Below are positions 1-5,491 of a DNA stretch of 5,874 bases, piece after piece (position 1 is the stretch's first letter; each line of letters begins with the position of its first letter). The position numbers were made by a program, and so were the translations under genes. The stretch is from an uncultured Collinsella sp. (lineage in GTDB: Bacteria; Actinomycetota; Coriobacteriia; Coriobacteriales; Coriobacteriaceae). The notes beneath the pieces were generated by a model that was not told where the DNA came from, made no database searches, and saw only the letters and a list, made by a program, of their open reading frames with translations. The DNA lies in NCBI GenBank assembly GCA_900550355.1, contig URRT01000114.1:1-5874 (forward strand). The letters are read 5' to 3'.

Positions 1-15
1 CGCCGGCCGTCGTCG

Positions 16-654
16 TTAGAACTCGGCAAACTCGGGAGCACCGACCTCAATCTCCTCGCGCCCCGCCATAAGCTCGCGCATCTTAGCGCAAAATGGCTCC
101 TGCTCCCCCGCCTTAAACACCAAATGAAGTGTCACGGCATCCGCGTAATCGGTATCCGAAACCTTGGCACCCGAATCCTGCGCCAAACGAAGCACCTGCT
201 CATACTGCGGATAGGCCACATGCACGTCGACGGGCACGACGCTCGTCATCTCGACGATCTGCCCAGCCTCCCGAGCAGCTGCCACCGCCGCCTGCGTCGC
301 CGCGGTATAGGCGCGCACCAAGCCACCGGGCCCTAACAGCGTGCCACCAAAATAGCGCGTCACTACGCAGCAAACATTTTTGAGCCCCGCGCCGCGCAGC
401 ACCTCGAGCGTCGGCATGCCGCTCGTTCGACTCGGCTCACCATCATCGCTCTGGCGTTCGCGTCCATCGACCAAAATCCACGCGGGAACATTGTGTCGAG
501 CGTCGTAATGACGCTTGCGAACCATCTCGATAAAGGCATTCGCCTCATCCTCGGACTCAATATGGACCAGCTGGGCAATAAACCGGCTCTTGCGGTCCAC
601 AAACTCGCCCGAAGCCTCAATATTCGATTGCAGAGTAAAATAGCTGTCCAACAA
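16..654 (-). CDS. yigZ: YigZ/IMPACT family protein
   Basis: A 212-residue protein of the YigZ/UPF0029 (IMPACT) family, full length for the family. The N-terminal domain (about residues 1-125) opens with a SYFTL segment and a KSRFIA motif. It carries the family signatures SDDGEPSRTSGMP (69-81) and TRYFGGTLLGPGGLVRAY (99-116). The remainder (about 140-200) fits the small ferredoxin-like C-terminal domain of this family. The biochemical role of bacterial members is not settled; the eukaryotic relative IMPACT acts in translational control through GCN2. The reading frame opens with two consecutive TTG codons (652-654 and 649-651) behind GAGGGG. The second TTG has the more normal SD spacing, so the true start may be one codon later. 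No ATG gives a better start without deleting the conserved N-terminus. The gene sits downstream of rnpB on the same strand. Its terminator lies outside the window. Confidence 0.93.
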   Translation of the reverse strand: MLDSYFTLQSNIEASGEFVDRKSRFIAQLVHIESEDEANAFIEMVRKRHYDARHNVPAWILVDGRERQSDDGEPSRTSGMPTLEVLRGAGLKNVCCVVTRYFGGTLLGPGGLVRAYTAATQAAVAAAREAGQIVEMTSVVPVDVHVAYPQYEQVLRLAQDSGAKVSDTDYADAVTLHLVFKAGEQEPFCAKMRELMAGREEIEVGAPEFAEF

Positions 655-689
655 AGCCCCTCAACAAAATAAAGCGCAACAAACAGCCT

Positions 690-720
690 CAATAATACGG
701 CAAAGACCGTACCGTTAATC
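690..720 (-). promoter_or_regulatory. Possible yigZ promoter
   Basis: Reading the minus strand upstream of yigZ, a TATTAT hexamer (691-696) is a good -10 match. A TTAACG hexamer lies upstream (712-717) with a 15-bp spacer, which is short. The stretch is also rich in small CGG/CCG inverted pairs such as TACGG-6nt-CCGTA (696-711). This is a weak prediction; transcription could also arrive from rnpB. Confidence 0.25.
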
Positions 721-766
721 CCGGTAAATAGAACGGCAACACCGATGATTCCGTAAACGAAAGCGA

Positions 767-865
767 GAACCCGTCAGCGCGAGCAAGGTGCCTTGAAAGA
801 CGAGGGCATTGACCTTATGGTCATGCCCGAAGGCTTGAAAGGCAGATTGCCGCGCTGACGGGTTC
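767..865. repeat. 99-nt palindromic element, one long hairpin
   Basis: The outer arms 767-781 and 851-865 are a perfect 15-bp inverted repeat (GAACCCGTCAGCGCG and its complement). Further in, GCAA (783-786) pairs with TTGC (847-850), TGCCTT (789-794) with AAGGCA (839-844), GGGCAT (804-809) with ATGCCC (823-828), and GACC (811-814) with GGTC (819-822) around a TTAT loop. The whole element therefore folds as one interrupted stem. It lies about 15 nt beyond the rnpB 3' end. In the minus direction it is followed by a T-rich but interrupted stretch (TCGCTTTCGTTT), so it may help end rnpB transcription. It could equally be a dispersed REP- or MITE-like element or a small structured RNA. I see no convincing target-site duplication around it. 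Confidence 0.7.
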
Positions 866-879
866 GCAGCGTCAACAAA

Positions 880-1246
880 GTGCTGAGTGGGCCTATAAGC
901 CGGGTTCTGTCGTGAACGGTCATTTATCTTGTCTGCACGTTACCGTGCAGCTCCACGCACGCTACCCGAACGCGGACCGGGCCGGCCCATAGCGTTCCTA
1001 TTCGCGCTTGCTCCGGATGGGGCTTGCCAAGCCGCCGTGTTGCCACGACGCTGGTGGTCTCTTACACCACCGTTTCAGCTTTTCCCTTTACGCCTTGCGG
1101 CGCAGGTGGGAGTCTTCTTTTCTGCGGCGCTTTCCGTCGGATCACTCCGCCCGGCCGTTAGCCGGCATCCCGCCCTCTGGAGCCCGGACTTTCCTCACGC
1201 GTGCTGCAAGCAGCACATCGCGCGACCGTCTGGCCCACTCAGCAGT
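880..1246 (-). ncRNA. rnpB: RNase P RNA (M1 RNA)
   Basis: This is the catalytic RNA of ribonuclease P, which removes 5' leaders from tRNA precursors. Read on the minus strand, the 5' conserved block GAGGAAAGTCCGGGCTCC is at 1196-1179 and the 3' block ACAGAACCCGGCTTATAG at 910-893; together they form the P4 core. Between them are the recognisable GTAAGAGACCACCAG and CCCCATCCGGAGCAAG followed by AATAGG. The ends are defined by helix P1: GCTGAGTGGGCC at 1243-1232 pairs perfectly with GGCCCACTCAGC at 893-882, extended by one more T-A pair. The roughly 367-nt length and the block order fit the ancestral type A form typical of Actinobacteria. The exact termini are uncertain by a few nucleotides. 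The 5' end agrees with the promoter call just upstream. Open frames on either strand here are not genes. Confidence 0.97.
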
Positions 1247-1251
1247 GCAAG

Positions 1252-1278
1252 AGTGTAACACACCGTTGCCGCAGGCAA
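1252..1278 (-). promoter_or_regulatory. rnpB promoter, extended -10
   Basis: On the minus strand TGTTACACT (1260-1252) is an extended -10 element: TG, one base, then TACACT. It places the start of transcription near 1245, where the P1 helix of RNase P RNA begins. A weak -35 candidate TTGCCT (1278-1273) is only 15 bp away, so the extended -10 is probably what matters. TTGCC and GGCAA around GCA (1266-1278) form a small inverted repeat over that -35 position. Confidence 0.6.
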
Positions 1279-1380
1279 TGGCACAACGCAAGCGTTCGAC
1301 ACGATAAACCAAGAACCACACCATGCAGTACAATAGGGTTGTCGATGGGCAACGTCGTCAGTCGAGACGCGACCGCGCTC

Positions 1381-1455
1381 CACACCCCTCCGTCTACTCG
1401 GTGTGTTCCCGCCTCCTCCCCGAGGCGGGATGTCGGCATTTTTTCATGCACCGAC
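1381..1455. other. Structured spacer, stacked hairpins
   Basis: The spacer between the rnpB promoter and the rpsA terminator (about 1281-1510) holds no convincing gene. It does hold three adjacent potential stems. CACACC (1381-1386) pairs with GGTGTG (1400-1405). TCCCGCCTC (1407-1415) pairs with GAGGCGGGA (1422-1430), a 9-bp GC-rich stem with a 6-nt loop. GTCGGCAT (1432-1439) pairs with ATG-CCGAC (1446-1448 and 1451-1455) across a 2-nt bulge, with a T run (1439-1444) mostly in the loop. On the plus strand the GC-rich stem with a T6 run a few bases later resembles a terminator. A TACAAT hexamer at 1329-1334 could be a -10 for a short plus-strand RNA, though no -35 is visible. Whether anything is transcribed is unknown. 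Confidence 0.35.
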
Positions 1456-1510
1456 AACCAAATAGCTTGTGGATAGCATGGGCAGCATCATGCATCTCGG
1501 CACCAAATGC

Positions 1511-1544
1511 AAAAAGGGACCCGTCCATTGCGGACGGATCCCTT
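1511..1544 (-). terminator. Intrinsic terminator of rpsA
   Basis: Arms 1514-1526 and 1532-1544 form a 13-bp stem with a 5-nt loop, about 25 nt past the rpsA stop. In the minus-strand RNA the stem is followed by U residues (TTTTT at 1515-1511, the first two within the stem). Position 1520/1538 is a G-U wobble in the minus RNA but a C-A mismatch in the plus RNA, which supports function in the rpsA direction. Confidence 0.9.
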
Positions 1545-1568
1545 AAAACAAGTGATCGTCAAACCGAT

Positions 1569-2735
1569 TTACTCGGCGTCGGTCTCCTCGTCCTTCTTCT
1601 CGGAAGGCAGCGGGGTAACCTCGATCTCGACGCCCAGAGTCTCAGCAGCGGACTTCATGGACAGGGAGATACGACGACGGTCGAGGTCGATCTCCATGAC
1701 CTTGACCTGAACCTTGTCGCCCACGTGGGTGACCTGAGAAGGCTGATCGACGTGCTTGTTGGCCATCTCGGAGATGTGCACAAGGCCCTCGATGCCCTCG
1801 CCCAGGTCGACGAAAGCGCCGAACGGGACAAGCTTGGTCACAGTGCCCTCGACGATAGCGCCGACGGGGTACTTCTTGACCAGTGCGCGCCACGGATCCT
1901 CGGTGGTCTGCTTGAGACCCAGGGAGATGCGCTCGCGGTTGAGATCGACGTCGAGAACCTCGACCTCGACCTCCTGGCCGACCTTGACAACCTCGGAAGG
2001 ATGGTTGACGTGGTTCCAGGAGAGCTCGGAGATGTGGATGAGGCCGTCGATACCGCCGAGGTCGACGAAGGCGCCGAAGTCGACGATGGAGGAAACGGTG
2101 CCCTGGAGACGCATGCCAGACTTGAGCTTGGACAGGATCTCGGAGCGCTCGGCCTTGCGGGACTCCTCGAGCACGACGCGACGGGAGAGGACGACGTTGT
2201 TGCGGTTGCGGTCCATCTCGATGACGCGAGCCTCGATGCGGGTGCCCATGTAAGAGGTGAGGTCCTTGACGCGACGGAGGTCGACGAGGGAAGCAGGCAG
2301 GAAGCCACGCAGGCCGATGTCGAGGATCAGGCCGCCCTTGACAACCTCGATAACCTCGCCCTCGACGTTCTCGCCGGAGTTGAACTTCTCCTCGATGCGG
2401 TTCCAAGCACGCTCGTACTCGGCACGCTTCTTGGACAGGACCAGACGACCGTCCTTGTCCTCCTTCTGGAGAACCAGAGCCTCGATGGGATCACCGAGTG
2501 CAACGATGTCTGCAGGGTTAGCGTCCTTGCGGATGGACAGCTCGCGGACCGGGATAACGCCCTCGGACTTGAATCCGATGTCAACGAGCACCTCGTCATG
2601 CTCGATCTTAACGACAGTGCCGTTAACGAGATCGCCCTCATCAAAGTCGGTAATCGTACCGTCGATGAGGTTGTTCATCTCCTCCTCGTTGACATCGTCA
2701 AGAGAGAAAATGGACGAGTTCTGAATCTCACTCAA
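1569..2735 (-). CDS. rpsA: 30S ribosomal protein S1
   Basis: Ribosomal protein S1 (388 residues), the RNA-binding protein that helps the 30S subunit capture mRNA. Four S1 (OB-fold) repeats are visible at about residues 34-103, 121-186, 196-266 and 281-361. The last two carry the classic F-GAFVDLG...GLIHISELS/GLVHISEM pattern. After them comes a short acidic tail (EKKDEETDAE). Four repeats rather than six is the usual shorter form of Actinobacteria and related Gram-positives. The chosen start is TTG at 2733-2735, with GAAAGGGG upstream (7-nt spacing from GGGG). An in-frame ATG at codon 20 (2676-2678) sits right behind a GAGGAGGAG run and is a less likely alternative, since that run lies only 2-3 nt from the ATG and also encodes Glu-Glu-Glu. 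The gene is a single unit, with its own terminator downstream and a divergent HAD gene upstream. The strong codon bias towards GAG/GTC/CTC/AAG fits high expression. Confidence 0.97.
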   Translation of the reverse strand: MSEIQNSSIFSLDDVNEEEMNNLIDGTITDFDEGDLVNGTVVKIEHDEVLVDIGFKSEGVIPVRELSIRKDANPADIVALGDPIEALVLQKEDKDGRLVLSKKRAEYERAWNRIEEKFNSGENVEGEVIEVVKGGLILDIGLRGFLPASLVDLRRVKDLTSYMGTRIEARVIEMDRNRNNVVLSRRVVLEESRKAERSEILSKLKSGMRLQGTVSSIVDFGAFVDLGGIDGLIHISELSWNHVNHPSEVVKVGQEVEVEVLDVDLNRERISLGLKQTTEDPWRALVKKYPVGAIVEGTVTKLVPFGAFVDLGEGIEGLVHISEMANKHVDQPSQVTHVGDKVQVKVMEIDLDRRRISLSMKSAAETLGVEIEVTPLPSEKKDEETDAE

Positions 2736-2739
2736 AGGT

Positions 2740-2764
2740 GGACCCCTTTCGAACTACGGGGCCC
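2740..2764 (-). promoter_or_regulatory. rpsA leader hairpin masking the RBS
   Basis: In the minus-strand mRNA, GGGCCCC (2764-2758) can pair with GGGGTCC (2746-2740), leaving the 11-nt loop GTAGTTCGAAA. The right arm contains the GGGG of the rpsA Shine-Dalgarno (GAAAGGGG, 2750-2743), so the fold would hide the ribosome binding site. The pair at 2762/2742 is a G-U wobble only in the rpsA-sense RNA. Feedback control of S1 synthesis is known in enteric bacteria through a different leader; a similar role here is inference. Confidence 0.5.
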
Positions 2765-3035
2765 CGATTGCTAGGACCTACAGAAGGGTGCGACAAGCAC
2801 ACAACGTTTAGGAACACTCGGGAGCCGACAGATACTAATGTGACGCTTATGCAATCACGTTCGTATAGGTTACGGGGAAATGAGTTCGATTTCAAGCGTG
2901 AACTGCGATTTTTTACTCGTGTGGAGACTTTTTCGTAATCTTATGAACACACGTCTCCGCAACTTGACGATAACCGGCTAGGCATTCGGCTTTGGGGTAA
3001 AGTATCCGGAGCCAACGATTCTAGATCGATTTTTC
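2765..3035. promoter_or_regulatory. Divergent rpsA / HAD promoter region
   Basis: No gene is seen in the 315-bp gap between the two divergent start codons (2736-3050). On the minus strand TTGAAA (2895-2890) and TAACCT (2872-2867) are 17 bp apart and are the best, though imperfect, promoter candidate for rpsA. They imply a leader of about 125 nt. A TATACG hexamer (2867-2862) is a rival -10. For the HAD gene TTGACG (2964-2969) is a good -35, but no -10 lies at the right distance. T/A-rich tracts (2909-2914, 2929-2933) and a 9-bp inverted repeat (2920-2928 with 2953-2961, 24-nt loop) lie between. I cannot assign them a function. Confidence 0.3.
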
Positions 3036-3050
3036 GAGAAAGGTGCCCGC

Positions 3051-3809
3051 GTGCTCAAAGCAGTCGTTTTCGATATGGACGAGACGCTTCTCAGCATCAA
3101 CCTCAACGCGTTCATCCTTCGCTATTTTAAGGATGTCTCTTCGATGCTCGCGGATATCGGGCGCCGCAGCCGCGGTGGCACGATGGCACGCCTCGGCACC
3201 ATCCTGGTCGACCTCAACGCCAATCGCCGAAGCGGCACGGACAACCGAACCAATCTTGAGTTTTACCAAGAAGAGGTCGAGCGCCGATGCGGAATCCGCC
3301 TCTCCGATCCCCTCATCTACGAGGCGTTTACCTACTATGACCGCGAAGTTCTTCCGTACAAGAACGACGATGTCATTAACGCCCACGCCATGCCGGGCGC
3401 ACACGCCGCGCTCCAGGCCGTACAGGACGCAGGGCTGCGTTGCGCGCTCTTTACCAACCCCAGCTTTCCCCAGGGGGCCATCGAGTGCCGCATGGGTTGG
3501 GGCGACCTGGCCGACGCTCCCTTTGAGCTCGTCACGCACATGGGAAACACCACCCGCTGCAAGCCCGATGCCACCTACTATCTAGAGCAGCTTCAGGTGA
3601 TGGGGCTCGAACCGCACGAGGTCCTTATGGTGGGCAACGATCCCAAACGCGACTTCCCGTCCCCCGATTGCGGCATCCAAACCGCCTTTGTGGGCCAAGG
3701 CAAGCCCAGCCGAGCCACCTGGTGCGGAACCATGGAAGACTTCGCCCGCGACTTTAACGCCGTAATCGAGGCCTTCTACGAGCACCAAATAGCCGACGAA
3801 CTATCGTAG
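3051..3809 (+). CDS. HAD-superfamily hydrolase
   Basis: A 252-residue haloacid dehalogenase-type phosphohydrolase, probably cytosolic; no signal peptide or membrane segment is visible. The four HAD motifs are present. Motif I is FDMDETLL, with nucleophile Asp8 and general acid Asp10. Motif II is LFTNPS, with Thr135. Motif III is Lys171 in CKPDATYY. Motif IV is GNDPKRD, with Asp197 and Asp201 for Mg2+. The long insertion between motifs I and II (about residues 16-115) is a helical C1-type cap that would set substrate choice, so the substrate cannot be named. The GTG start (3051) is preceded by GAGAAAGG at 7-nt spacing and puts motif I directly at the N-terminus, as expected. The gene is divergent from rpsA and convergent with the cysteine desulfidase gene, so it is probably monocistronic. 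Phosphoglycolate phosphatase-like or sugar-phosphatase activity is possible but unproven. Confidence 0.9.
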   Translation: MLKAVVFDMDETLLSINLNAFILRYFKDVSSMLADIGRRSRGGTMARLGTILVDLNANRRSGTDNRTNLEFYQEEVERRCGIRLSDPLIYEAFTYYDREVLPYKNDDVINAHAMPGAHAALQAVQDAGLRCALFTNPSFPQGAIECRMGWGDLADAPFELVTHMGNTTRCKPDATYYLEQLQVMGLEPHEVLMVGNDPKRDFPSPDCGIQTAFVGQGKPSRATWCGTMEDFARDFNAVIEAFYEHQIADELS

Positions 3810-3816
3810 GCGCCAG

Positions 3817-3906
3817 AACATCTAGCGCAGTTGCGGTGAGATAGTTCCTGTTTGCCCCTCACCCGGGTAATTTTAGGAACTATCTCACCGCAACTTAATA
3901 TCTAGC
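3817..3906. mobile_element. MITE-like inverted repeat with flanking repeats
   Basis: Two perfect 21-bp inverted arms (3829-3849 and 3875-3895; the left one begins AGTTGCGGTGAGATAG) enclose a 25-nt centre that includes ACCCGGGT. Immediately outside, AACATCTAGC (3817-3826) and AATATCTAGC (3897-3906) are a direct repeat matching at 9 of 10 positions. They abut the arms to within 2 nt and 1 nt. This is the layout of a miniature inverted-repeat element with a target-site duplication. It contains no coding capacity. It lies between the convergent ends of the HAD gene and the desulfidase gene, so the hairpin could also hinder read-through in both directions, but no U-tract follows on either strand. 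The right direct repeat includes the desulfidase TAG stop codon, so an insertion here would have kept that stop. Confidence 0.6.
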
Positions 3907-5221
3907 AGACCTGGGTTTTGCCGATCATGATGTTGAGGATCTCGACGTCGGTGTCCTTCATGCCCACGCGGCCTACGTAGCCCATACTGGCGATCGTCTG
4001 CTCAACGGTATCTTGGATCAGGCCCTCGCCGGCGCGGAAGCCGCGGCCTTGCATGGCCATATCGTGGCCCAGAATCGCCGCATCGACGGCAGCCGAGATC
4101 TTGGCGGCACAGCTCGCCTTGGCGCCGTCGCACACGATGCCGCCCACGTTGCCAAGCGTATTCGAGACCGTCGCGCCAATCTGTTCGCGCGTGCCACCGC
4201 ACAGCCAGGTAATCGCAGCGCCGGCGCCGCACGCAGCGCAAATAGCACCGCAAAACGCCGAGAGCGCACCAATATAGCTCTTGATATGCACGGCGATAAG
4301 ATCGGACAGCATCACGGCGCGCACCAGGCGCTCGTGGTCGCAACGCAGGTACTCGGCATACTCCATGACGGGCAATGCGCAGGTAATGCCCTGATTGCCC
4401 GAGCCGCACACAATGGCGACCGGCAGCGCGCAACCGTTCATGCGGGCGTCGGACCCGGCGGCCGCACGGGCACGGGCACGGCAGGCGACGTCATCAGCAC
4501 GAGCGCCCAACAGTGTACGACCCACCTCGGCGCCCCAAGCGTGCGCAAGGCCCTCGGCACTGATCGCGCCATTCAGCTCAATCTGACGCTCAACGGCAGC
4601 GCGGGCGTCCTCAATGTCACCGTCCTCGATAAAGTCGATGATGGACTCAACGCTCATAGGGGTATCGGCGTTATCTGCCGCGCGCTCGGCCACCACGCGC
4701 TCGGCGCAGGCGACACACTCCCCCGCTGACTTGCCGCATACCGGAATACCATCGAGCGTATGGCACGTGACATTAGTGTGGTGATCGGCAATCTCGACGA
4801 CCGCGGTATGGCCCCCGGCCGTCGCAGTCACCTTGATGTAGAGGTTGGGCACACCCTCGACAAGCGACACATCGCAGTAGCCGGCGTCGGCGAGGAGCTC
4901 GGCCACGCGAGCGCGGTCTTCATCGTTAACGCTCTCGAGCACCTCGAGCGCGCTCTTAGCGTCGCCGCCCACGGCACCCAGCACGGCCGCGGCCTCAATA
5001 CCGTGCATACCGCCCGAGTTGGGCACGGTCACGCTCTTGACGTTCTTGATGATGTTGCCCGAGCAGGCAACGTCCATATGATCGGGTTCGCAACCGAGCG
5101 TCTGGCTCGCCAGCGCCGCTGCATAGGCAACGGCAATGGGCTCGGTGCAGCCGAGTGCACAGACAAGTTCGCGGTTTAAAACATCGCAAAACGCGGCATC
5201 ACGGATGGAATCGGTGGGCAT
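3902..5221 (-). CDS. cyuA: L-cysteine desulfidase family protein
   Basis: A 439-residue member of the UPF0597 / CyuA (YhaM) family, related to the alpha chain of iron-sulfur L-serine dehydratases. Characterised members split L-cysteine into pyruvate, ammonia and sulfide using an oxygen-labile [4Fe-4S] cluster. The family start motif is ELVCALGCTEPIAVAYAAA (18-36, with Cys25). It is followed by the CSGNIIKN block (53-60) and the VPNSGGMHGIEAAA block (66-79). The C-terminal half has GSGNQGI (273-279), the Cys-rich CGAICAACGAGAA (324-336), and the NVGGIVCDGAKASCAAK block (358-374). Conserved Cys residues in these blocks are the likely cluster ligands; I cannot say which from this sequence alone. 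The full length fits the family. ATG start with AGGAG (5232-5228) at 6-nt spacing. It is divergent from rpiB and has no transporter gene beside it in the window. Serine deaminase activity is an alternative or side activity. Confidence 0.93.
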   Translation of the reverse strand: MPTDSIRDAAFCDVLNRELVCALGCTEPIAVAYAAALASQTLGCEPDHMDVACSGNIIKNVKSVTVPNSGGMHGIEAAAVLGAVGGDAKSALEVLESVNDEDRARVAELLADAGYCDVSLVEGVPNLYIKVTATAGGHTAVVEIADHHTNVTCHTLDGIPVCGKSAGECVACAERVVAERAADNADTPMSVESIIDFIEDGDIEDARAAVERQIELNGAISAEGLAHAWGAEVGRTLLGARADDVACRARARAAAGSDARMNGCALPVAIVCGSGNQGITCALPVMEYAEYLRCDHERLVRAVMLSDLIAVHIKSYIGALSAFCGAICAACGAGAAITWLCGGTREQIGATVSNTLGNVGGIVCDGAKASCAAKISAAVDAAILGHDMAMQGRGFRAGEGLIQDTVEQTIASMGYVGRVGMKDTDVEILNIMIGKTQVC

Positions 5222-5275
5222 AGGTATCTCCTGCTTGCATAACGGGCTGGGCTCTCAAAAAAGTTAGCTCCTTTA

Positions 5276-5295
5276 TTTGATAACAATGCATCAAA
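5276..5295 (-). promoter_or_regulatory. cyuA promoter with overlapping inverted repeat
   Basis: On the minus strand TGTTATCAA (5285-5277) is an extended -10 element (TG, one base, TATCAA), about 55 nt before the cyuA start. TTGCGG (5303-5298) lies 15 bp upstream as a weak -35. The -10 is embedded in the inverted repeat TTTGAT-8nt-ATCAAA (5276-5281 and 5290-5295), which could be a regulator site that blocks the promoter. The 8-nt spacing is wrong for FNR (4 nt). Confidence 0.4.
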
Positions 5296-5381
5296 AACCG
5301 CAACCATGGTTCCGGCGGACGGAGCTCAAGCACAAACTGACAGCATTCATTCATGAGAAGCCGGTCTTGTTGCATGCTAAA

Positions 5382-5431
5382 GCGTTTGACCAAAAAACGC
5401 CCGAGCGTTTACACAAAAGTCGCGCTATCAT
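5382..5431 (+). promoter_or_regulatory. rpiB promoter and three operator-like half-sites
   Basis: TATCAT (5426-5431) matches the -10 consensus at five of six positions and would start a leader of about 55 nt before rpiB. No good -35 is present 16-18 bp upstream. Instead the area carries three alternating half-sites: GCGTTT (5382-5387), AAACGC (5395-5400) and GCGTTT (5405-5410). The first and last are within AGCGTTT. Neighbouring copies are inverted, with gaps of 7 and 4 nt. The third copy covers the -35 position, so a bound protein would compete with RNA polymerase or replace the missing -35 as an activator. Confidence 0.4.
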
Positions 5432-5491
5432 GCAGTCGAACGCGGTAAAACCTTTAGCAATTCCGCCGCACGGACCAGAGAGGAACCACTC

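Noticed and set aside
655..766. A hydrophobic minus-strand frame just upstream of yigZ (GIIGVAVLFTGINGTVFAV...)
   Set aside because: It has no start codon after the TGA within the palindrome and runs on into yigZ out of frame. A T-rich strand gives hydrophobic residues by chance. It could be a gene remnant, but nothing supports this.
767..865. Target-site duplication around the palindrome near rnpB
   Set aside because: Only a 4-bp AGCG is shared by the flanks and it does not abut both arms equally, so insertion cannot be argued from flanks.
929..1307. Open frames on both strands across the RNase P RNA region
   Set aside because: The region is explained by rnpB with its conserved core and P1 helix; the translations show no protein-like conservation.
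1323..2774. A very long open frame on the plus strand across rpsA (483 codons)
   Set aside because: It is antisense to a clear S1 gene, and its Asp/Leu/Val-rich repeats mirror the S1 domain codons. High-GC codon bias keeps the opposite frame open.
4013..4729. Plus-strand 238-codon frame inside cyuA
   Set aside because: It is antisense to a well-conserved full-length enzyme; Ala/Gly/Arg/His-rich composition is typical of a shadow frame.
5276..5295. FNR box (TTGAT-N4-ATCAA)
   Set aside because: The half-sites match but are separated by 8 nt, not 4.
5199..5393. A 64-codon minus-strand frame over the cyuA leader with a Cys-Cys pair, considered as a cysteine-sensing leader peptide
   Set aside because: Its start lies upstream of the predicted cyuA promoter, the Cys codons would not be in the transcript, and no terminator/antiterminator pair is visible before cyuA.
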